40,442 bases of DNA from an uncultured Chitinophaga sp. (GTDB taxonomy: Bacteria; Bacteroidota; Bacteroidia; Chitinophagales; Chitinophagaceae), in NCBI RefSeq assembly GCF_946479755.1, contig NZ_CAMLHC010000050.1, positions 1-40,442 of the forward strand, given 5' to 3'. A model generated the notes under the pieces. It was not told the origin of the DNA, did no database searches, and worked only from the letters and a program-made list of their open reading frames with translations. The position numbers were made by a program, and so were the translations under genes. Of the stretch, positions 1-8,282 are shown one piece after another (position 1 is the first letter of the stretch; each line of letters opens with the position of its first letter).

Positions 1-2
1 TG

Positions 3-2063
3 TATGATGCTGTATCGGTGAATACCGGTCTGGGTGATTTTACCAACAGCCAGGCGGATGGTGTTGATTACAACTATGACGGCGGCGGTAACCTTATCAA
101 AGATGAGAACAAGCAGATTACTTCCATTACTTATAACCATCTCAACTTACCGGAGCTGATCACTGTTGCCGGCAAAGGCAATATCCGTTTTGTATATGAC
201 GCTGCCGGTACGAAAGTCCGTAAAGCCGTCACTGATAATACAGGCGGCACTTCCAGGGTGACTACCACAGACTATCTGGGTAGTTTTGTGTATGAAAACG
301 ACAGTCTCCGTTTTGTTGGTCATGAAGAAGGAAGGATCAGACCTGTTTACCAGGCTGGTCAACCGCTTGCTTTTAGTTACGATTACTTTGTGAAAGACCA
401 CCTGGGCAACACCCGGTTGGTGCTGACCGATCAGACGAATTTTTCGATGTATGCCGCTACGATGGAGGCGCCTAACGCAGCAACGGAGAACCTGTTGTTC
501 AGTAATATCGACAACACCCGCAGTAATAAGCCTGTGGGTTACCCGGCAGATGAAAGCGCTGGTAACAACGAATCTGTGGCTAAGCTAACGGCAACGGGCA
601 ACGGTAAGAAGATTGGACCGTCGCTGGTGTTACGGGTAATGGCAGGTGACACTGTCCAGCTGAGCAGCAAGGCGTTTTACAAATCCAATGGTCCGGTTGA
701 TAAAAACAGTCCGGTTGTACCGGCAGAGAACATGCTGGCAGATCTGATTGCTGCCTTCGGAGGCGCTGGCACTGCTGACGCTACGCATGGTAGTACAGCG
801 CCCGCAGGCAATACGCCATTTAACGCTAATTTCTACAATAATGACTATCGCCAGCTGAAAGAAAAAAATCCGGACCAGCAACCGAATAAGCCCAAAGCCT
901 ACTTGAACTACGTGTTATTTGACGATCAATTCAAGATGGTAGAGGACAATAGTGGCGTAAAACAGGTAAAAGCCGAACCTGACCAGCTGCAGACCCTCTC
1001 TCAGGATAAGATGGTCATTAAAAAGAGCGGATTTTTGTATGTTTATACCAGCAATGAAAGTACACAAGAGGTGTTCTTTGATAATCTGATGGTGGCGCAT
1101 AGTGGTGGACCGGTGGTGGAAGAGACGCATTATTATCCGTTTGGGCTGACGATGGCGGGGATATCTTCGAACGCATTGGCCGGTAGCAAGTATCAGGAGA
1201 ATAGGCTGAAGTATAATGGAAAAGAGTTGCAGCGTAAGGAATTTGGAGACGGGAGTGGGTTAGAGTGGTATGATTATGGCGCGAGGATGTATGATGCGCA
1301 GATAGGAAGGTGGCATGTAAAAGATCCTTTGTCTGACAAATACGAAAGCTATTCTCCTTATCATTATGTGTTAAATAATCCCATCCGGTTTGTTGATCCT
1401 GATGGGAGAAAAGATAGTGCAATTAATAACAATACCTATAGGGGGAAGGAACAAACGGCACCAGCAACACCTTTATATACATATGATAGTAAAGGACGAG
1501 CTATTGGATACGCTCCTGACGCATTTAATGCTTATAATTGCCATTCCTATGCTTGGGATAATAGCCAAGGAGACCCCGGAGATCCTCAAAATATATCTGA
1601 AGCTCCAAAGTGGGATAATGATCCTCTAAATAATACGGAAGATTACAATGCTTTAAGATTTGATGAAGCGAATCAACCAGGTGATCGGCTGATATATTTT
1701 AATGTAGATGAAAAGGGAAATGTAATAGCAACTCATTCAGCAGTTGTGACCAAAGTGGATGAGAATGGAAATACTACTCAAGTGCAAAGTAAATGGGGAC
1801 AAGACGGGGTTTATACGCACCATCCAAGGGATATTCCGGCTGGGTATAACCCTTCTGGATCTAATCCTACTTTTGAGTCGAATGGAAAGACCTATGAGGC
1901 AAGAGTATATTTTAGATACGATCCAGCGAAGGCGTTTCGGAACGATCCAATTACTCAGAAAGCGATGAAACCTGCGTCAGACAATACTAGGCACGTAATA
2001 GAGAAAGTTCCGCAAGCACAGGCGATAAAAACACCAACATATACAATTAAACCTATAAAATAA
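3..2063 (+). CDS. Rhs/YD-repeat protein with C-terminal toxin-like tip (5' end outside window)
   Basis: The frame is open from the first base, so the N-terminus lies upstream; the GTG at 18 is internal, because the paralogue at 2962-5388 reads through the same sequence. The visible part holds YD-type repeats (for example [13 protein letters not shown]) and the Rhs-associated core ending in GRWHVKDP...FVDPDG (codons to about 1406). After the core comes a unique tip of about 218 residues with NCHSYAW (Cys codon at 1539), GDRLIYFN and THSAVV (His codon at 1734). This Cys/His spacing resembles NlpC/P60 or papain-like folds, so a peptidase or amidase toxin is my inference. Rhs proteins are normally exported cages that deliver a variable C-terminal toxin. 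A small lipoprotein gene follows after 6 bp, as expected for a toxin-immunity pair. The Rhs assignment is firm; the tip activity is not. Confidence 0.9.
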   Translation, partial: YDAVSVNTGLGDFTNSQADGVDYNYDGGGNLIKDENKQITSITYNHLNLPELITVAGKGNIRFVYDAAGTKVRKAVTDNTGGTSRVTTTDYLGSFVYENDSLRFVGHEEGRIRPVYQAGQPLAFSYDYFVKDHLGNTRLVLTDQTNFSMYAATMEAPNAATENLLFSNIDNTRSNKPVGYPADESAGNNESVAKLTATGNGKKIGPSLVLRVMAGDTVQLSSKAFYKSNGPVDKNSPVVPAENMLADLIAAFGGAGTADATHGSTAPAGNTPFNANFYNNDYRQLKEKNPDQQPNKPKAYLNYVLFDDQFKMVEDNSGVKQVKAEPDQLQTLSQDKMVIKKSGFLYVYTSNESTQEVFFDNLMVAHSGGPVVEETHYYPFGLTMAGISSNALAGSKYQENRLKYNGKELQRKEFGDGSGLEWYDYGARMYDAQIGRWHVKDPLSDKYESYSPYHYVLNNPIRFVDPDGRKDSAINNNTYRGKEQTAPATPLYTYDSKGRAIGYAPDAFNAYNCHSYAWDNSQGDPGDPQNISEAPKWDNDPLNNTEDYNALRFDEANQPGDRLIYFNVDEKGNVIATHSAVVTKVDENGNTTQVQSKWGQDGVYTHHPRDIPAGYNPSGSNPTFESNGKTYEARVYFRYDPAKAFRNDPITQKAMKPASDNTRHVIEKVPQAQAIKTPTYTIKPIK

Positions 2064-2069
2064 TAGAAT

Positions 2070-2663
2070 ATGCGAACCGTACTTGGTTGTTTGCTGTGTG
2101 CAGTTTTAATAAGCTGTCATGCAGCCACAAGTGACAAACATAGTAATGTAATTGCAGACACATCAAATTATGACACTAAGCTAGCTATTTCAGCATTATT
2201 GGATAGTTTGGAGTATTCGTATGTTAAAAATGTAGAGAATTCGGCGGATACTAGTCTGCTGAAATTCTACAAAAAGTCACCGATTGAATTTAAGTCAGAT
2301 AGCATAAGATATTATGCAGCTGAGTCATCTTTTTTTAAAGCTGATAGTTCTGTCATTAGCCAACTCCTGTTGTTTTTAGGAGATTCATCAAAATGTACAT
2401 GGATATATTCTCCTGACCCGTATTCATCAAATGTGAGAAAATGGGAATTTAGTTTTAGTAAGGAAGGTGGTGCTAAAGTGCTTATATATTCTTATATTTT
2501 GAGTGCCTGTGGTGGAGGTGAAAAAATTCCAAACACTCCGATCGCTATAGAGTATATAGTTAATAAAATGGATCTTAAAGTGTTTGCATCCTGGTATAAA
2601 TCCCATTACCTATTGAATAAGTATCAACTCTGTAAAAAATTTAAGGATGATATTATAAAATAA
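2070..2663 (+). CDS. Small lipoprotein, candidate immunity protein for the upstream Rhs tip
   Basis: The product has 197 residues. It starts with a short hydrophobic signal and a lipobox (VLISC, Cys16), so it is predicted to be a lipoprotein facing the periplasm. I recognise no family. A conspicuous SACGGGEK stretch lies in the second half, and the C-terminus is Lys-rich. The start ATG lies 6 bp after the Rhs stop, which implies co-transcription. Base composition is clearly more AT-rich than the Rhs core but similar to the Rhs tip, as if tip and partner moved together. Periplasmic immunity proteins are common partners of peptidase or amidase toxins; here that role rests on position only. Confidence 0.75.
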   Translation: MRTVLGCLLCAVLISCHAATSDKHSNVIADTSNYDTKLAISALLDSLEYSYVKNVENSADTSLLKFYKKSPIEFKSDSIRYYAAESSFFKADSSVISQLLLFLGDSSKCTWIYSPDPYSSNVRKWEFSFSKEGGAKVLIYSYILSACGGGEKIPNTPIAIEYIVNKMDLKVFASWYKSHYLLNKYQLCKKFKDDIIK

Positions 2664-2664
2664 T

Positions 2665-2877
2665 GTGGACATTATTATTCCTGCGAACGTCTCTGAGAGC
2701 TTCCGCTTAATCGAAAACCGCTATGGGATAGACAATGTCAGCATTCGGTAGCGGCGTATTTCGGATCCCGTCGCTATTAGAAAAATAGTGCGAGAGCTGA
2801 ATAATTGCAGGCGCGAACCCATAAAGTTTTATCTAAACGTAGGCTTCTCATTGAAGGGAAAGACAAAAAGGTGATAA
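2665..2877 (+). pseudogene. Decayed coding fragment between the two Rhs units
   Basis: One frame reads as plausible protein from GTG 2665 (VDIIIPANVSESFRLIEN...) to a TAG at 2749. It then continues in the same frame (RRISDPVAIRKIV... to KFYLNVGFSLKGKTKR) up to TGA TAA at 2872-2877. No start with a ribosome site is evident and I recognise no family. Sitting between a toxin-immunity pair and a 5'-truncated Rhs gene, it could be what remains of a displaced Rhs tip or immunity gene. It is short enough that chance cannot be excluded. Confidence 0.35.
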
Positions 2878-2961
2878 ATATTACCTGCCGGTGCGCGTGT
2901 TCGTATCCTTGGGACGGATACCTGGCTGACTACAACTTCCCGCTATGACGACAAGGGCAGG

Positions 2962-5388
2962 GTGACCCAGGTGACAGCGGATAATGCCGCTGGTGGTACA
3001 GAGGTAGTCACCACTCGCTATGATTTTAACGGCAAAGTAGTAAGCACTTACCATGTGCATAAAAACGCCCGGAGTGGTGTAACGCCGCAGACGACAGTGC
3101 TGACGGCGATGCTGTACGATGCACGTGGACGTCTGAAAGAGGTAACCAAACAACTGAATGACACTTCTGCTGTACGGACTATAGCCCGTAATTCTTATGA
3201 TCAGATCGGGCAGCTGGTGACAAAAGAGCTGGGTATTGTAGGGAGTGGAGCTCCGCTCGAAAAACAGACTTATGACTATAATCTCCGGGGATGGTTGCGC
3301 AGCATCAGCAAAGACTACCTGAAAAATGGCTCCGGTGGTGCGCATTTCGGGCAGGAGTTGAACTACGATTATGGATTTACCAGTCAGTCATTCAATGGCA
3401 ATATTGCCGGTATCCGCTGGAAAGGATGGAATGATACCACTCAACGGGCCTACGGATTTACCTATGACCCGGTAAACCGCCTGAAGGGTGCTGCTTTCTC
3501 CCAGATCAGCGCCGGCAACAGGCAGAATACACAGGTAGATTTTACTGCCAGTAATATTTCTTATGATGCCAATGGCAACCTGCTGAGCATGAACCATCGC
3601 GGCCAGCTCAACAATGCACCCGCTGACGTGGATAAGCTTGCTTATCGTTACAATGACAACAGCAATCAACTGAAATCAGTGTATGATGCTGTATCGGTGA
3701 ATACCGGTCTGGGTGATTTTACCAACAGCCAGGCTGACGGTGTTGATTACAATTATGACGGCGGCGGTAATCTTATCAAAGATGAGAATAAGCAGATTGC
3801 CTCCATTACTTATAACCACCTCAACTTACCGGAGTTGATTACTGTTACCGGCAAAGGAAACATCCGTTTTTTATATGACGCTGCCGGTACTAAGGTCCGT
3901 AAAACCGTCACTGATAATACAGGCGGCACATCCAGGGTGACTACCACAGACTATCTGGGTGGTTTTGTGTATGAAAACGACAGTCTCCGTTTTGTTGGTC
4001 ATGAAGAAGGGCGGATCAGACCTGTTTACCAGGCCGGTCAACCGCTTGCTTTTAGTTACGATTACTTTGTGAAAGATCACCTGGGCAACACCCGGTTGGT
4101 GCTGACAGACCAGACGAATTTTTCCATGTATGCCGCTACGATGGAGGCACCTAACGCAGCAACGGAGAACCTGTTGTTCAGTAATATCGACAACACCCGC
4201 AGTAATAAGCCTGTGGGTTACCCGGCAGATGAAAGTGCTGGTAATAACGAATCTGTGGCTAAACTAACGGCAACAGGAACTGGTAAAAAGATTGGACCGT
4301 CGCTGGTGTTACGCGTAATGGCAGGTGATACCGTCCAGCTGAGCAGTAAAGCGTTTTACAAATCCAATGGTCCGGTTGATAAAAGCAGTCCGGTTGTACC
4401 GGCGGAGAACATGCTGGCGGACCTGATCGCTGCCTTCGGAGGCGCTGCTACTGCTGGCGCTACGCATGGTAGTGCAGCGCCTGTAGGTAATACGCCATTT
4501 AACGCTAATTTCTACAATAATGACTATCGTCAGCTGAAAGAAAAAAATCCGGACCAGCAACCGAATAAGCCCAAAGCCTACCTGAATTACGTGTTATTTG
4601 ACGATCAATTCAAGATGGTAGAGGACAATAGTGGCGTAAAACAGGTAAAAGCCGAACCTGACCAGCTGCAGACCCTCTCTCAGGATAAGATGGTCATTAA
4701 AAAGAGCGGATTTTTGTATGTTTATACCAGCAATGAAAGTACACAAGAGGTGTTCTTTGATAATCTGATGGTGGCGCATAGTGGTGGACCGGTGGTGGAA
4801 GAGACGCATTATTATCCGTTTGGGCTGACGATGGCGGGGATATCTTCGAACGCATTGGCCGGTAGCAAGTATCAGGAGAACAGGCTGAAGTATAATGGAA
4901 AAGAGTTGCAGCGAAAAGAGTTTGGGGATGGAAGTGGACTGGAGTGGTATGATTATGGCGCGAGGATGTATGATGCGCAATTGGGAAGGTGGCACGTATT
5001 AGATCCATTGGCAGATCAAATGCGCCGTCATTCTCCTTATAATTATGCATTTGATAATCCTGTTCGGTTTATTGATCCGGATGGAAAAGCTGCTTTAGAG
5101 AGTTCTAAACCGGAAGAAGACAAAGAGAAGCAATATAGATCGAGAACTATAGAGAATACCTTTAAATATACTAATAGCAATAATACTGTTGGTACTGATA
5201 TTATAACTGAAAGGAGCCAGACGATTACTGAAAAAATTGATGAGAGGACCGGAGACAGGACAGTTACCACTCAAATGGTAAAAACAACTACGACAATCAA
5301 TGAAGACGCAGAAGTAGGCGAGGTACAGCAAACTGTTACCATGCAAAAGGTATTGTATAAGGGGGGGATAATCAGGGACAGATTGTAG
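2962..5388 (+). CDS. Second Rhs/YD-repeat protein, 5'-truncated and frame-broken near its end
   Basis: The product is 808 residues if translation begins at GTG 2962, but Rhs-like sequence is already in frame from 2881 ([19 protein letters not shown]), directly after TGA TAA. There is no signal peptide, N-terminal domain or convincing start, so this looks like a core fragment joined to older DNA. It carries YD repeats, then the segment shared with the first Rhs protein, then the core end GRWHVLDP...FIDPDG and a different Thr/Glu-rich tip. The tip stops at TAG 5386-5388, 19 bases after a G7 run at 5361-5367; in another frame the tip stays open to 5720. It may be silent and serve as a recombination donor of tips, or be translated after slippage. 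The Rhs assignment is secure; expression is doubtful. Confidence 0.8.
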   Translation: MTQVTADNAAGGTEVVTTRYDFNGKVVSTYHVHKNARSGVTPQTTVLTAMLYDARGRLKEVTKQLNDTSAVRTIARNSYDQIGQLVTKELGIVGSGAPLEKQTYDYNLRGWLRSISKDYLKNGSGGAHFGQELNYDYGFTSQSFNGNIAGIRWKGWNDTTQRAYGFTYDPVNRLKGAAFSQISAGNRQNTQVDFTASNISYDANGNLLSMNHRGQLNNAPADVDKLAYRYNDNSNQLKSVYDAVSVNTGLGDFTNSQADGVDYNYDGGGNLIKDENKQIASITYNHLNLPELITVTGKGNIRFLYDAAGTKVRKTVTDNTGGTSRVTTTDYLGGFVYENDSLRFVGHEEGRIRPVYQAGQPLAFSYDYFVKDHLGNTRLVLTDQTNFSMYAATMEAPNAATENLLFSNIDNTRSNKPVGYPADESAGNNESVAKLTATGTGKKIGPSLVLRVMAGDTVQLSSKAFYKSNGPVDKSSPVVPAENMLADLIAAFGGAATAGATHGSAAPVGNTPFNANFYNNDYRQLKEKNPDQQPNKPKAYLNYVLFDDQFKMVEDNSGVKQVKAEPDQLQTLSQDKMVIKKSGFLYVYTSNESTQEVFFDNLMVAHSGGPVVEETHYYPFGLTMAGISSNALAGSKYQENRLKYNGKELQRKEFGDGSGLEWYDYGARMYDAQLGRWHVLDPLADQMRRHSPYNYAFDNPVRFIDPDGKAALESSKPEEDKEKQYRSRTIENTFKYTNSNNTVGTDIITERSQTITEKIDERTGDRTVTTQMVKTTTTINEDAEVGEVQQTVTMQKVLYKGGIIRDRL
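5361..5367 (+). other. G7 homopolymer at the frame break of the second Rhs gene
   Basis: Seven consecutive G follow TATAA. Upstream codons read TAT AAG GGG GGG ATA in the Rhs frame, ending at TAG 5386. In the -1 frame the run leads into GAT AAT CAG and 117 further codons. Such runs change length easily during replication and can switch genes on and off. A fixed inactivating mutation or a sequencing error would look the same. Confidence 0.6.
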
Positions 5389-5720
5389 ATTATGGTGCAA
5401 AAACTACAAAATCAGAATTAGGTGCTACCAGTCAAGAATTCCAGTCTGCAGTACAAAGTGTTGTTAGTATTAAGACAGAAGACAAAAGAAGCCCCCTCCA
5501 AAATTATGCAGATGCAATTAGCGCGACATTTGCTAATACAGCTAAAGTGCAAGGAGCAGTAGGGGGCGCCTCATCTGTGGTGTCCAGGTTGAAAAGCGGT
5601 CCTATAACAGCCATAGTTGGTTGGTTAACATCGTTTGGAAGTGGGAATCCCGAAAACCTGAGAACCACTATTCGTATTGATGGTGATAAAAAAGAAGTAT
5701 ATACACGGGCCATACGCTAA
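5361..5720 (+). pseudogene. Out-of-frame continuation of the second Rhs tip
   Basis: Reading from the G run in the frame of 5361, codons stay open for 119 residues to TAA at 5718-5720. The translation goes [20 protein letters not shown]..., then a Gly/Ala/Val-rich stretch around GAVGGASSVVSRLKSG and ITAIVGWLTSFGSG, ending in KKEVYTRAIR. Eight G instead of seven, or a -1 slip, would join it to the 2962-5388 frame. The next gene starts only 8 bp after this stop, as expected if this is the real end of the Rhs protein. The amphipathic Gly-rich part might insert into membranes, but that is speculation. Confidence 0.6.
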
Positions 5721-5727
5721 TATAATT

Positions 5728-6084
5728 ATGAAAAAAATACTAGAGATTCTCATTATGTTGCTGGTAGTAGCAACAGTACTGATTGAGGTTTACAGTACTA
5801 ATGATACAAGTTTAACTGTTTTGTACTACGTTTTAATTATATGCATGTTTTTCCGATATAGGCGCCTGATAATAGATAAGGATTACTATGATGATACAAG
5901 GGAAAGCAGGGTTGTTACAATCGCTAAAGTAGTATGCTTTTATGTCGGACTAGGTGGAGTATTTTTTTTATGGAGCAATTGGTCTGAATATCCGCTATAT
6001 TTGTCAATACCAAGAATGATTTTCTGGGTATCGGTTGGGTTGTTTCCAATGATATATTTTAAGAACACCTGGAAAAATAACTAG
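5728..6084 (+). CDS. Small multi-pass membrane protein, candidate immunity protein
   Basis: Starting at ATG 5728 (MKKILEILIMLLVV) the product has 118 residues; an in-frame ATG at 5677 is less likely because it lies inside the Rhs tip. Three or four hydrophobic segments are visible: residues 4-18, about 28-42, about 66-82 and about 90-108. A charged cytosolic-looking loop (RYRRLIIDKDYYDDTRESR) separates the pairs. I recognise no family. The gene begins 8 bp after the stop of the out-of-frame Rhs tip, so it is probably the cognate immunity protein. A membrane immunity protein suggests a toxin acting at the inner membrane; this is inferred from position and topology. Confidence 0.65.
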   Translation: MKKILEILIMLLVVATVLIEVYSTNDTSLTVLYYVLIICMFFRYRRLIIDKDYYDDTRESRVVTIAKVVCFYVGLGGVFFLWSNWSEYPLYLSIPRMIFWVSVGLFPMIYFKNTWKNN

Positions 6085-6224
6085 GAGTTATTCATCAATA
6101 CTATTTAGATTTTTTGAAATCTTTATGGTACGTCAAGAAAAGGCGAAATTTGACTGATGATCACAGGGCTATCATAAAACCATTTATATTTAGCCAGGTG
6201 ACTAATGCCTAACCGATATACTGA

Positions 6225-6398
6225 GCTGCCTTTACAGAGAGTCTAGTTAAGCTTAATAGTTTTGGTTTGTTAGATAGTGTGGAACACGTCGATGTTTTTT
6301 TAGAGGCGTATAATAAATTAGCTGACCTCGGCGAAGTAGACTCTCTCCTTGAGAACGGCACTTATGGAGTCGATAGTGTGAAGGTCGGTATTATGTAA
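6225..6398 (+). pseudogene. Remnant coding fragment in a 416-bp gap
   Basis: The stretch from 6085 to 6500 contains no intact gene. One frame is open from after TGA 6222-6224 to TAA 6396-6398 (57 codons) and reads like protein: SLVKLNSFGLLDSVEHVDVF, then LADLGEVDSLLENG and VKVGIM at the end. Upstream the same frame has several stops. I see no recognisable family or good start. It may be the 3' end of a broken immunity-type gene, but it could be chance. Confidence 0.3.
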
Positions 6399-6500
6399 TC
6401 GGAGAGGGTTCTTTATACACTTAGTAGATTTTTCTGGGCTATGTGTTGGTTCCCCGAATATATTGCTTTAAAAAAGATTTTTACAAGGTAGGATCGGAAA

Positions 6501-6950
6501 ATGAGTGCAATACTTTTATTTCTATATTGTCTGGCAAATCCGATAGGAAAGACTACTACAACAAATTCGGACACTTGCAGAGTGCATCAAATTCCGATAG
6601 ATACCCTATTCCGGGAAATTACCTGGTATACGGACTATTATGATGCATTTAGGAAGAATGATACTAGTGAATACCAGCTAATAAGTATTTCTGTTCCATA
6701 TGATGATGCCTCAGGTACCGTTCTGTATTATAGAACCGATAATAATATTGGCGTATCAGAAATAGGGATGGGAAGGGATATAAGGCGGGAAGTATTAAGT
6801 CGTGATGAAAGCTGTTTTCTTGCGAAAGAGTTGAATAAAATTGAGCGAGGTGGGTATGTTTGTATATGCAACCTAGGAGATATGAATATTGTATATTCAG
6901 TTTGTATTGCCAAAGGAAGGGAAAAACTGTGTTTCAATATCAAGGCATAA
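6501..6950 (+). CDS. Hypothetical protein, 149 residues
   Basis: The N-terminus (MSAILLFLYCLANPIG) is hydrophobic and could act as a signal or anchor. The rest is mixed alpha/beta in composition with several cysteines (CRVHQ, ESCF, YVCICN, YSVCIA, KLCF). I recognise no family. The AT-rich composition and position in the tail of the Rhs locus suggest accessory cargo such as an orphan immunity gene. A purine-rich stretch precedes the ATG (GGATCGGAAA). Another frame from 6443 overlaps the first third and looks like a shadow. Confidence 0.5.
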   Translation: MSAILLFLYCLANPIGKTTTTNSDTCRVHQIPIDTLFREITWYTDYYDAFRKNDTSEYQLISISVPYDDASGTVLYYRTDNNIGVSEIGMGRDIRREVLSRDESCFLAKELNKIERGGYVCICNLGDMNIVYSVCIAKGREKLCFNIKA

Positions 6951-7066
6951 ATAAAAATCTTGTTACATTGGAAAGTGATGATGGTAAGAAGTTGAAGAAT
7001 GTGATAAGATTAGTGAAATTATTGAAGGGGGAGCAGTTAGCGGAGATGACAAAATAAGAACGTACT
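6951..7066 (+). pseudogene. Frame-shifted remnant downstream of 6501-6950
   Basis: Two frames read as plausible protein in turn. One gives FQYQGINKNLVTLESDDGKK and runs to TAA near 7057. The other gives EVEECDKISEIIEGG followed by AVSGDDKIRTY and a stop at about 7066. Neither has its own start. This is what a coding end damaged by a small indel looks like, and it resembles the displaced tails left behind Rhs genes. Evidence is limited to reading-frame appearance. Confidence 0.25.
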
Positions 7067-7077
7067 AACGTGTACCT

Positions 7078-7455
7078 TCATTTTAGGCTAGTTTCTCGCA
7101 AACTATTTAAATCCACTTCGAAAACTACTTTATGGGATACGCGAAGAAAACTGTCTACGGCAACCAAAGAGGTAACTGTTTTATCATCGGATGTCTTAAA
7201 CACTACTTCTTTCAACAGGGTAGTTTGGGCAGTAGTGCCTTCCATCCTTACGAAGTCTTTCCAGTTTAATTTCTTTGGTTCTTTGTTGTATTTGAACTTT
7301 TTATTCGTGTGAGCGATGGAGATCAGCGTATAATTATGCGCTTTCAATATTTTATTAATACGACTTTTAATAGTTTTGTTTATAACTACTCCCGAGATAA
7401 TACCAAGAATGAGGAAAATGGGAAGAAGAATTAAAAGGGATATTAAGAAAAACAT
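7078..7455 (-). CDS. Small membrane-anchored hypothetical protein
   Basis: Starting from ATG at 7455 the product has 125 residues; a TTG at 7476 would add seven. Residues 1-27 form one strong transmembrane segment (MFFLISLLILLPIFLILG), followed by a basic region (KTIKSRINKIL) and a soluble domain containing KFKYNKEPKKLNWKDFVRME. The likely topology is N-terminal anchor with the domain outside the cytoplasm or at the membrane surface. No family was recognised. It is alone on the minus strand between plus-strand orphan genes and is AT-rich like them. Confidence 0.55.
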   Translation of the reverse strand: MFFLISLLILLPIFLILGIISGVVINKTIKSRINKILKAHNYTLISIAHTNKKFKYNKEPKKLNWKDFVRMEGTTAQTTLLKEVVFKTSDDKTVTSLVAVDSFLRVSHKVVFEVDLNSLRETSLK

Positions 7456-7602
7456 GCTAAAAGTTTTAGAGGTCAATTTTGAAACTAAAATTGAAAGGGC
7501 GAATATAGATGAGTTTTTATTTGTAGATGGCTTGTATTTTTGATACTCTTCAGAAAGATAAGGATACTATTGGCATTATTTAGCTTTAAATCAAAAAAAC
7601 TA

Positions 7603-8205
7603 ATGAAGTATTTGTTCCTGTCCCTGATGATGCTTGCTAGCACCTCCTGCCGGCCATTGGTGCCAGTGAAGGGAGAAGAACCTGAAGCGGTATTGGTCGA
7701 TTCTGCATTTCATTATATAAAGCTGGAAGCGGCGCAATTTTCACTGCCTTTTGAACCAACGGTTGCTGACAGTAACGAGTTGGTATTTTGTTATCGTCAT
7801 AGATTTGATACATCGATGATTGTACATATTAAGAAAAGAAAGGATGATATTTATGGTATTGTATATCTAGTGGCCTTACCCTACTATCAGAACGAGGCTA
7901 AATTCGCAAAGACCATCAAAGAACCTCAGTATTTTGAAGGATTTAGTTGCTATCTGGACTCTATTCAGTGGAACCTGATGACAAAAGAGGTAGATACTAT
8001 ATTGAATATTAAGACAGCACTTGAACCAAACAAGCCTTTTGATAATCCGTCTTATGCATTGGCGTTTAACAATAAAGCCAGATGGAATATAAGCAGGAAA
8101 GATGACGCAATGATGGGGCGTTTTTTGGTACGTATAAAACAAATATTCCTGTATGACTGGATGGCGCGGAAGCCCAAATGGACACGGGAAAAAGAAACAC
8201 CATAG
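7603..8205 (+). CDS. Hypothetical lipoprotein, 200 residues
   Basis: ATG 7603 is preferred over the TTG at 7540 because it gives a clean lipoprotein signal, MKYLFLSLMMLASTSC (Cys16); a TAnnTTTG-like box at 7535-7542 also precedes it. The mature part is rich in aromatic residues (CYRHRFD, CYLDSIQWNLM, MARKPKW), with a Trp/Lys-rich end. I recognise no family. It closes the AT-rich segment behind the Rhs genes and converges on the TonB-dependent receptor. It may be host-encoded or the last cargo gene of the Rhs locus. Confidence 0.65.
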   Translation: MKYLFLSLMMLASTSCRPLVPVKGEEPEAVLVDSAFHYIKLEAAQFSLPFEPTVADSNELVFCYRHRFDTSMIVHIKKRKDDIYGIVYLVALPYYQNEAKFAKTIKEPQYFEGFSCYLDSIQWNLMTKEVDTILNIKTALEPNKPFDNPSYALAFNNKARWNISRKDDAMMGRFLVRIKQIFLYDWMARKPKWTREKETP

Positions 8206-8228
8206 GCATCGATATTGATAAAAACAAC

Positions 8229-8260
8229 ACGGGCCGGCTTGTCTGAACAAGCTGGCCCGT
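8229..8260. terminator. Long hairpin between convergent genes
   Basis: ACGGGCCGGCTTG and CAAGCTGGCCCGT form a 13-bp stem with one G-U pair around a short loop. On the minus strand it is followed by a T-rich stretch (GTTGTTTTTATC). It lies between the ends of the 7603 lipoprotein gene and the receptor gene, so it probably terminates both. Confidence 0.6.
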
Positions 8261-8282
8261 GATGTTATACGAATGAAATTCC

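Noticed and set aside
2881..5720. Insertion sequence or transposon as cause of the Rhs duplication
   Set aside because: No transposase, terminal inverted repeats or target duplication could be seen at the repeat edges.
6443..6643. Alternative 66-codon gene overlapping 6501-6950
   Set aside because: It overlaps a longer, better-composed frame and has no supporting start signal.
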